Origin: Mermis nigrescens
Taxonomy: Eukaryota; Nematoda; Enoplea; Mermithida; Mermithidae
Assembly: GCA_036768485.1 (NCBI GenBank)
Contig: JAVLUZ010000599.1
Coordinates: 806,001 to 870,000, forward strand
Length of the DNA stretch: 64,000 nt
Reading direction: 5' to 3'
Part shown: piece after piece, positions 56,154-64,000 of the stretch
Layout of the letters: the number at the start of each line of letters is the position of its first letter
How positions within the stretch are numbered: the first letter of the stretch is position 1
Position numbers and translations under genes: made by a program
The notes under the pieces: model-generated
The model's input: the letters and a program-made list of their open reading frames with translations, nothing else
Database searches by the model: none
Told to the model about the DNA's origin: nothing

Positions 56154-58380
56154 TAGAGCTGCACGCGTGTACCCGAACGGGTACCCGAGTACTCGGGTAT
56201 ACCCGGGTAGAAAATAATCTTTCTACGTACCCGAATCCCCTAATATAAAATGGAAAATTAGCACTGCAGTTCTGCAATATGTGCTAAGAATTGAATTAGA
56301 AAGCTAGAAACATATTGCTTCTAAAGTGCGACTGAATCACAATGTAAATGTGATTTGATATAATCAACCGTAAAATGTTAAATAAGCGAGTCTGTTAATA
56401 TTTCCTATTATCACAATATATCGCGCATACGGTCTAGGCATATTCCATTATTCAGCTCTTTAGTTACATTATTTTATTTGTGCCGAATTCTTCTTATTCT
56501 TCATTGTAAACAAATTTAGAACAAGAAATTATCTGTTAGCGACGCTTTTTTTATAATTCATTCACTTCAGTGACCATTATATAAATTTAAACTGCAACTT
56601 TTATTCACATCGTGCGCGCAACTGTTTTAGTTAGACCTGCTTCAAAGCCTATCGATGTTCCAAATGCAGTCAGCCATAGGCGTAGCCAGGGGGCATTGGG
56701 GGTACCTGCCCCCCGAAATTTTTCATAAATATTGTTGATTTTTTTGTTGCAATGATGTATGTCCAGAAAACTAAGTTCAAAAAGGTGAAAACTTCAAAAT
56801 TTTCCGCGCCGAGTCATTATTATTTATTGCTATATAGATCCAACAAATTTAAAAGCTTGAATCAGCTAAAATAATCCAGCACTCCACATCACTTTAGTAA
56901 TTTGATGCACTATTTGTTCGTTGAATGAAACTGCGCATGCTTGTTGAGCATGATAGTAAAAGTGCGAAAATGATTGCGAACCAGTTTGTCTATTCTCTGC
57001 TTTGTTTGGCTTTTGTGTACCAGTTTGTCTATTCTTTGTTTCCTTTATCTTTATTTACAAGGACACATAATCCTATTTTAATTAGAAGGAATGGCCAAAT
57101 TTTCTTATGTTTTTGCGCATTTCTTGTTCTATGAACTGTATTTTGTTAATTAGAAGGCCACAAATGGGCCTGAAAACGGTAAGAACAAAATTTTCATGGA
57201 CACATCTTTCTATATCTTATTGGCAGCGACCCGTTGCTGCGCTATGTACCCAGCAGAGGTCGAAAAACGCATTTCAGATCAGTTTTTGCAATGTAGGAGT
57301 TCATCAATTTCAAGTATTTTGAGCTTGCTTCCGAACCGAGATTTGGCCGATTTTGCGAAAATTTTAATGTTACTATTTAACATTAAAATGTTTTTTTACA
57401 AAATTTTCCGGGACTCTGCCCCGGATCCCGCTCGCCACCTCAGACGTCCCGCAGCCATAAAATCTCGTTTGTACATGTGGAACGAGATTTTAGGGAGAAC
57501 AAGCCAGGTAAAAGGGTTAGGAATTTCTAAAAATTTCCGGCGTTTCGCGCCGGCATTAATTTGTCTGTTTTGTATGATTTAAGCAGTATAAATTGAGTTT
57601 AATGTGCAAAAACGTCAAAATTTTTCGGCGCATAGCGCCGCCAGTTACTGTTCTTTCTTTCTGTAAAGCCTCAGCATTGCGTTTAAAAGCCTGAATCACT
57701 CAAAATATCTTCAGTCAAAGTTCGTAATTCGCAGTTTTCTTGTTAGAAGCTTGAATTGTCAAAACTGTTTTGTACAAATTTGATAATTTTCTGCTCTATC
57801 AGATTATTAGTATTCACAGAGCTACAAACTGTTACGGGTGGAAAAAATGACTAAATTTCTTGGCGCTTTGCGCCACTTATGAATTCCGAACTGTTTGTCA
57901 ATAGAAAGGCCGTAAATTCTACATTGAAAACGTTTATGCCCCCGAACCAAAATTCTGACTACGTCTCTGCAGTCAGCTCCAGATAGACTCAGACTTGTTT
58001 TTGAATAAATTTTCATTTCCGGTTGATTTCAAAATTGCTTTTCGTCAATGTGTTTTCCTGCTGCAAATGTTTTAATGACGCTATGAAGATACAAAACCTG
58101 CTTCACAATTTTTTGCTTTGAATTATGAAAATGACTTAAATTTCATTAAATGCATACGAATTCTTCAGATTAAAGCCTTGATTCTATTTAATCTTGCATT
58201 AATTTTTCAATAATTTTACTGCTTAAATATCACTTTGCCCTAGACCTCGCTGTCAACCGTAAATAAACGATGTTCACTGCATTCTCTTTTATCTAAGGTC
58301 CTACACGGGTATACCCGGGTACCCGGATAATGAAATAGCCGGGTACCCGGGTAGTAAAATTTGCAAAGTGTGCAGCTCTA
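56154..58380 (+). mobile_element. 2.23-kb hAT-like element (TAGAGCTGCAC ends)
   Basis: Inverted ends TAGAGCTGCAC...GTGCAGCTCTA. Flanks ATAGGAAG and TTACAAAG agree at 5 of 8, and an unoccupied relative of the host is at about 58620-58690. Subterminal zones are arrays of the palindrome ACCCGGGT. Split by the element at 56675-57969. Confidence 0.82.
56675..57969 (+). mobile_element. GGCGTAGCC-family hAT element, 1.3 kb, perfect duplication
   Basis: CAGTCAGC at 56667-56674 and 57970-57977. Ends CATAGGCGTAGCCAGG and (reverse complement) CAGAGACGTAGTCAG. Collinear with 11815-13157. Confidence 0.93.
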
Positions 58381-58389
58381 TTACAAAGT

Positions 58390-59840
58390 AATTAAATTTA
58401 ATCAATCCGGTACAAAGCGCCGGAAAATGCTTGAAATTTTACCTCTAAAACGCATTTTCGCAGTACAAAAATTGCCCTAATCCGTTCAAAAGATGAGAAT
58501 TTTCAATCATAATGAAGTTCTAGAACAAACTGTCGATAAAAGTAAAAAAATTATCCAAATCCGTTCAGAAGATGAGGATTTTTAATTACAGTCAAGTTCT
58601 AGAGCAATTTGTTGATAAAAGTGCTGCAATCTATGCGGCGCGCTGGGAACATCAATAAAAAATATTAATAATAAATCAATCCCGCGCGAAGCGCCAGAAG
58701 ATTTTGGAATTTTACCCTTCTAGAACACATTTTTGCATTACAAAATTTCCCTACGATGTGAACTAAGCCCAAATCTTTTCCACATCTTCGAAATTTTGGT
58801 TCACAAAAACTCCTAAATGTGGAAAAAACGGTGCTCCTACTTAATATGAATGATGCAAGAAGAAGAGTTTTTCTGGGACCTTAATTGGCGTTTTTTCCCG
58901 TCGGTGTGGTTTCATATGGGAACCATAGACCTATGTTTTCCGCATTTCAAAATTTAGCTTCAAATTTTTTTATTTTTTCGCCGTAAAAACGAAAAAATCC
59001 AATTTTCGTTATTGTGAACCAAAAGCCCAAAATATTTTTACAAATTCCGAAATTTTTAATTTATAAAACACTATAAAATGAGGGAAAAGTGATGAACTTA
59101 ATGCCATTTTATCTACTACGTAATGCATGATCTCTCTGACTGACGATGCGAGCCCTAAGTCGTTCGTGAAGGATGAAAACTCTGGCTTGAATTAAGGAGT
59201 TATCAGCTTTAGCGTCTCCATTTTCAATCACCTTGTTTCCTAGCGATTTGGCTCATAATGTTAGTATTTCTACGTTTGGTTGACACCTATTTTTCTTTTA
59301 TATGTGTTCGAGGAGTTATTGCAGTAGGCTTTTTTGACTTAATCAGTTAGTGATTTTTTCATACAAATTGAAGACACTTTTTAGAAAAGAAAGGCAAGAA
59401 AGTTTTCGGGCCACAGGTTTTTCCTTTTTTAGCCTATTTGTCAACTAAAATTTTAAAAAATGGGAAGAATTTTGGGCTTAGTTAGCATCTGTGGAAAATT
59501 TTTGTAATGCGAAAATGTGTTTGAGAGATAAAAAATTTCAAAATTTTCCGGCGCCGGATTGATTAAATTTTATGCTGGTTATTGATGTTTAGGCCGTGCC
59601 GCACTGAGTGCAGCACTCTTATGGACAACGTGCCGTAGAACTTCACTATGATACAAAATCCTAATCCGCACAGAATGACAGTTCTACAGAATAGTAACAT
59701 ATGTTGTTAAAATAATCAATAACATTGTGCTTTATTCCTATCCTTAGCCTTAGGCTTAGTTTAGTGGCATTATCTATTTACACAAAGTCGGCTTTTTAAT
59801 AACAGAGACCATTGCATTATAAAAAATGGTATTATTGCAA
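58390..59840. repeat. degenerate repeats, partial inverse of 55.9-56.15 kb
   Basis: About 59540-59620 (GGCGCCGGATTGATT, GATGTTTAGGCCGTGCC) is the inverse of 56090-56150. Several GCGAAGCGCC cores occur. No gene. The whole 55.9-59.66 kb may be one large palindromic repeat. Confidence 0.5.
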
Positions 59841-59841
59841 T

Positions 59842-59950
59842 CAGGCTCGTATTCAGGATTTTGTTTCGGGGGAAAGGGGGCCACGACCAAAATTTTTTAA
59901 AAACATGAGGGGGGACCAAAGGATGAATTAAAAAAAGACGGTTTACGACC
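59842..59950 (+). repeat. end of a CAGGCCCRTATYCAGG element
   Basis: CAGGCTCGTATTCAGGATTT matches the reverse-complemented right end of 53641-54230. The other end was not found. Confidence 0.5.
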
Positions 59951-60319
59951 AAATAGAGCTCTACACTTTGTAAATTCTTCTGCCCAGATGCCTTTATATG
60001 GTGAGAATTTAACAGCAACGCTTAGGTATACCTAACTAACTGAATTGCAAATTTATGTGAATTTTTTTGACTGTGTGGTTAGGTGTCAGGATCCGCATGG
60101 TTCTTATTTTTATTTTCAAGTGTCGTTAGTTATTATCTGTTAGAATTTACGAGCCTGATTCTTTTTTACATTGGTTCGGCTAGATTTGCTGTTTAGAATA
60201 GCCATCTTAAAATAGTATATGTATATTTGCAGGTACGCTTGTTAAAGTTGCATAGAAATTACATTGGATTTTATATTTTACAAAGTATCACTTACGGTGT
60301 TCTGTTACTGCAATAAGTC

Positions 60320-60527
60320 ATGAGACTAGGTGTTCGAGTCGTACGCGGTCCGCATTGGAGATGGCAAGACCAAGATGGCGGGGAAGGATTCGTGGGAACA
60401 GTTGTGGGCATGCCGGCAACAGCTCCTGGAACTTGCTACGTACAATGGGATTGTAGGCAGCCGATGAATTATAGAGCTGGATCAAACGATCGTTATGATT
60501 TGCGAGTTTTTGATAGTGCACCATCTG
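60320..60527 (+). CDS. first coding exon of a mind-bomb-type E3 ubiquitin ligase (MIB/HERC2 domain), partial gene
   Basis: ATG at 60320 opens a frame that is almost entirely one MIB/HERC2 domain: GVRVVRGPHWRWQDQDGGEG, FVGTVV, CYVQWD, NYRAG, YDLRVFDSAPSG. It ends in phase 1 before the donor GTATAT at 60528. This domain binds the tails of Notch ligands in mind bomb proteins. The N-terminal position and the spacing resemble mib2 more than HERC2, where the domain is internal. The following ZZ, ankyrin and RING exons are not found before 64000, so the gene continues outside the window. Upstream UTR exons are possible. The overlapping minus-strand ORF is a shadow. Confidence 0.85.
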
Positions 60528-60629
60528 GTATATCAATATTTGTTCGCATTTGATGCCATATGTAGGTGGGTAAGGGATTGGTGATAGAATGTTGAGATTC
60601 TGAAAAAAAGTTGTCAAGCCTAGAGGGAC

Positions 60630-60930
60630 GTAACGTAAATTGGTTCATATCTCAACAACTTTGCCGAGATAGCTCGCAAAAGTCACGTTTTCGAGTTTTT
60701 TACATGCTCTATCCATTACGATAAAAAAATTTGAATTTTTCGTGTATTTGTAAAAAGTGTCGTTTCGGGTCGCAATTGAGATAAATACTTCGCATGAAAA
60801 TTTGAAGATTTTATGACTAATAGATGCGATTTTGTTCTATCTTTCTGTGTATTTGCATTATCTTAACTTTCAAAAAATAAGTTTTTTCCGGCTAGCAGTG
60901 GAACGGTCTCCCCTCCAACCTTCCCTTAAT
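60630..60930 (+). repeat. repeat E copy, in MIB gene intron
   Basis: Collinear with 21470-21850 (GAGATAGCTCGCAAAAG, GCATTATCTTAACTTTC, TTTTTTCCGGC). Confidence 0.6.
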
Positions 60931-61010
60931 CACGGCACTTTATAAAGCCACATAGTGATCCTAAATATCTTTTTCTACTGATTTAAAGACCTCACTGTAA
61001 CCTTAGAGCA

Positions 61011-61139
<129 letters not shown>

Positions 61140-61147
61140 TTAGAGCA

Positions 61148-61276
<129 letters not shown>

Positions 61277-61600
61277 TTCATTTGTTTAACGCGCAATTTT
61301 TGAAATACCTCTCGTAACATAGAAAAACTGGCAAAAATTCCGGAAAACTTGCCACAAATTCAATTCCGGGGGCCTATCGATTTTGATAGCCTACTGGATT
61401 CTCGTGGTTCTAAACCGCCACCCGATTCTTCATGCCCGTTTATGATATCAGCCCATCCATGGAACGGGCTGACACAAAAGATGGGCAGGCTGAAAAAAGG
61501 TCCGGTCAAATGGGCTGATTAAAAAATATGTGTGAAAACAGTGGAAAATCAGACAAAATTGTCTTTTTTGACCCATGTTCAGCCCAACTAGGGGACCAAC

Positions 61601-62027
61601 CATGCATGCACATAAGGAGAGTGAGTGGGGGCATTACCCCCCCCCCGGAGGATCAGCCGGACAGGTACTGTCCATCGATTTGGAGCTGATAGAACGTCTT
61701 TTGCATCATTTTTGAGGTCAAAATCAGTAAAAACGTCAAAACTTTTCCGGCGCTTCGCGGCAGATTAGTACTTTTAAGTACTTTTTACTTAAAAAGCGCC
61801 CAAAATTGATAAATTATTTGCATTTTTTTAGTGTTAAAGTGATATAAGGCAGTCAAAATGGACTAAAAATGCTTCTAAAATGCGATATTATGACGAAAAA
61901 ACGTTTTATAGGCTATTTTGACCATTTTGATCGTTGAAACAGCAAAAAAATCGTGAACGTTAAATTTACTGTTTTGAATTTTCGGGATTTCACCCCTCCA
62001 TGCCGACTTTGACCTTGTGCACCTATG
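61601..62027 (+). mobile_element. M2 MITE, 427 bp, perfect 8-bp duplication
   Basis: GGACCAAC at 61593-61600 and 62028-62035. Ends CATGCATGCACATAAGG and (reverse complement) CATAGGTGCACAAGG. Collinear with 12-439. Confidence 0.93.
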
Positions 62028-62039
62028 GGACCAACCAAA

Positions 62040-63180
62040 CTTTGAAAGCCCATAGTTGGCTGGGCTGAAGTTTTGGCTCTTACCCAGGTGTGATTGTACA
62101 GGGTGTAACGAAACTTCGTGTGAGGGGTGCGGAAGGAATGTAATTTTTTTGTGCAAAATGATTTAAATCAGCTAAGAGAGCATCTATTTTTGCGCGGGAA
62201 AAATTGTACTGTTCACTTCTTAATTATGGCCAAAGTTGGTGATTGTGACTTAATGAAAGTGACGGATACATAGATCTATAGCACTTGCTTGGCCCATGGA
62301 TATAAAAGCTGGGGCCACGTTTATCAATCGAAATTGGATCGCTCAACGGTTAAAGTCAATGGCGGCTACACCTCGTTTTAGCCTACTTTCTTGTTCATAA
62401 TTAGATGCTCTTTCTAGTCACGTGTTCTGTTTTACTTGTAACTTTATGGGTTCTCCCATACCCCCGCCCCCTTACACGAAATATCGTTATACCCTATATT
62501 TATTCACTGTTTCGCACGAGCGTTTTTGTGTGTAGTATATATAGTGAGAAGCAGATCTATGAAAAAGTTCTCGTTCGAGCCAAATTTTTCTGTTCATATT
62601 ATAGGTACTATACTACATTACATATATTATTTTTCTTAATATGTGCATACTTCGTCTATCAATTTTTTCGACGACTGCATATTACCAGCCTGTAATATGC
62701 GATCCACATGCTATTTTACTTTGTCCTAGGTTAAACTATTTTATAGTTTAGCGTGAATGAAGCGTAGAAGTTTTTTCGATTTCTAAGCTTAACCAACGCT
62801 TAAAATTGAACCCAGAAACATAAATATGTATTACAGAAATATAAATAATACTGCGATTTTCTTTATCGAAAATGGTAATGGATGCCAGCGAGCTGATGAA
62901 TTTTAATCAGTCGTTATTGATTTTTCAAGATTTGAATCAAATTGCTTCCTATACTCATTTCTGAGCCAGTAAATGTCATTAGGGCGTACTACTAGGCGCA
63001 AAGCGTCGGAAAAATTCGAAAAATCGTCATAAAAAATGACTAAAGTTGTCAAAAATGCACATTATCCTTTATTGCGCCCAACTATTTTTGACGGGGCCGC
63101 TCCCACCCCCGCCCTTCTGAACCCGCGCTTTATTTTTTATTTGTTACTTTTCAGTATTTTTTGTTTTTTATCTTATTTTT
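62040..63180. other. MIB gene intron or intergenic, no exon seen
   Basis: AT-rich; one hairpin relative (GGCGCAAAGCGTCGG) near 62996. I found no ZZ or ankyrin coding pattern here. Confidence 0.45.
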
Positions 63181-63183
63181 TAT

Positions 63184-63285
63184 CAGTGATGTCCCGGTGT
63201 CACCTTTTTACCAATGCCGGTGTTGGTACCCCCTGAACCGGCGTCGGTACCCCTATACCGGCGCCGGTGCTGGTGCTAGATCAGC
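63184..63285 (+). mobile_element. left end of a hAT-like element running off the window
   Basis: Starts CAGTGATGTCCCGG, close to the ends of the 2.6-kb hAT family, followed by an array of ACCGGCG, GGTACCCC and GCCGGTG words. The right end is not in the window. Confidence 0.55.
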
Positions 63286-63289
63286 GTAT

Positions 63290-64000
63290 TATATATGTAG
63301 TGTATTACATACGTTTCTTTAAGAAAGGATAAACTTGTGCTCTTTTTTTCGGATATAAATGTGAAGTACACAATTTCGTTTGATTAATTCGTAAATATTT
63401 CTTCATTATTTTTCATTTATAAATATTAATTTTTATTTGACAATTAAACAAATAGAAAATTGCAAGGAAATTGAAATTTAAAGTAAAATAAAAGAAAAAT
63501 CGCTTATTTTGATTCTAAATGTAGCGCAATCACGGATGCCTTGTGCAGCATTTGATTCTCTAGTCAAATCAAAATTTGATGTAAATTCAAAATTAGTTGT
63601 ACCTGACGTATACGTACATATCAACTAGTTGCAAACAAAAAAGATAACAGCCACAACAGCTTTTTAAATTTACATATGTAGATATACATTTTTTTTCGCA
63701 TTTCAAAAGCCTTTGTAAACAAACATGGGATATCCAATGCATAAGAGTCTCAGAGGTATATGTACAAGCATGTACAAGCTTTTTTTGTAAAAAAATGTGC
63801 GAGGAATAGTCTTGCATAAAAAACTGTTTTAAAATCCTGTGTGTCTACTTTTTTCGGCCTGAAGATGGATTTAATGACATAAAATTGGGACACTACTTTG
63901 CAATACTCCTTCTCCTTGTCCACAGATGCGAGAATTTAAAGAACTGCCCACTCTGTGTATCCACGTATTTATTTTGAATTAAGTATGTTCACTATTATCT
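63290..64000. other. no gene seen at window end
   Basis: AT-rich. If the hAT-like call at 63184 is right, this is its interior. Confidence 0.4.

Noticed and set aside
60318..60617. 99-residue minus-strand ORF at the MIB exon
   Set aside because: Antisense shadow; the plus frame carries an unmistakable MIB/HERC2 domain with a proper donor.

Overview
This is eukaryotic, animal-type DNA. It is AT-rich, its genes are split by introns with GT/AG borders, and most of the window is transposon-derived. The genes recognised (a nine-exon cys-loop ion channel, a MIB/HERC2-domain exon, a 2-oxoglutarate oxygenase) and the retrotransposon types (CR1-like, Jockey-like) fit an arthropod. I cannot name the species, and there is no sign of bacterial or viral coding organisation.

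Genes. (1) A 2OG-Fe(II) oxygenase of the isopenicillin-N-synthase-like family lies on the minus strand (16637-22384) in four recognisable exons carrying the full HxD...H...RxS iron/2OG site. (2) Divergently, after 3.2 kb, a complete pentameric ligand-gated ion channel subunit lies on the plus strand (25629-38311). Its nine exons join in phase to 517 residues, from signal peptide to M4. It belongs to the GluCl/glycine/histamine-type anion channel group but has an altered M2 selectivity filter and lacks the glutamate-binding arginines. (3) The first coding exon of a mind-bomb-type E3 ubiquitin ligase starts at 60320 on the plus strand and runs off the window. Two more orphan candidate exons (7753-7908, 10983-11161) and a degenerate tRNA-like sequence (40391-40462) are weaker calls.

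Mobile DNA. Much of the rest is a swarm of short non-autonomous DNA elements, many with exact or near-exact 8-bp target-site duplications (TSDs), the hAT signature. Names used below: M1 (about 260 bp, ends CAYAGGTGGGC / CACACCTGGGC), M2 (about 428 bp), G (about 270 bp), B (carries ACATGTAAC), C, D and E (other dispersed repeats), and the 'GGCGTAGCC' family (405 bp to 1.34 kb). Larger non-autonomous elements are a 4.35-kb foldback element (1318-5671), a Harbinger-like element with a TTA duplication (11414-13682) and two 2.6-kb hAT copies (41481-44136, 49519-52118). A 2.2-kb hAT lies at 56154-58380.

Layout. 1-15 kb: MITEs, the foldback element and the nested Harbinger/hAT locus. 15-25 kb: ATT microsatellite, oxygenase gene and M1 nests. 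25-38 kb: channel gene with MITEs in its introns. 38-60 kb: deeply nested transposons. The best resolved is 48.4-54.7 kb, where duplications show a small hAT MITE split by a Jockey-like LINE that itself carries a 2.6-kb hAT, and split again by another element that carries a fifth. 60-64 kb: the MIB exon, AT microsatellites, an M2 copy and the left end of another hAT-like element.
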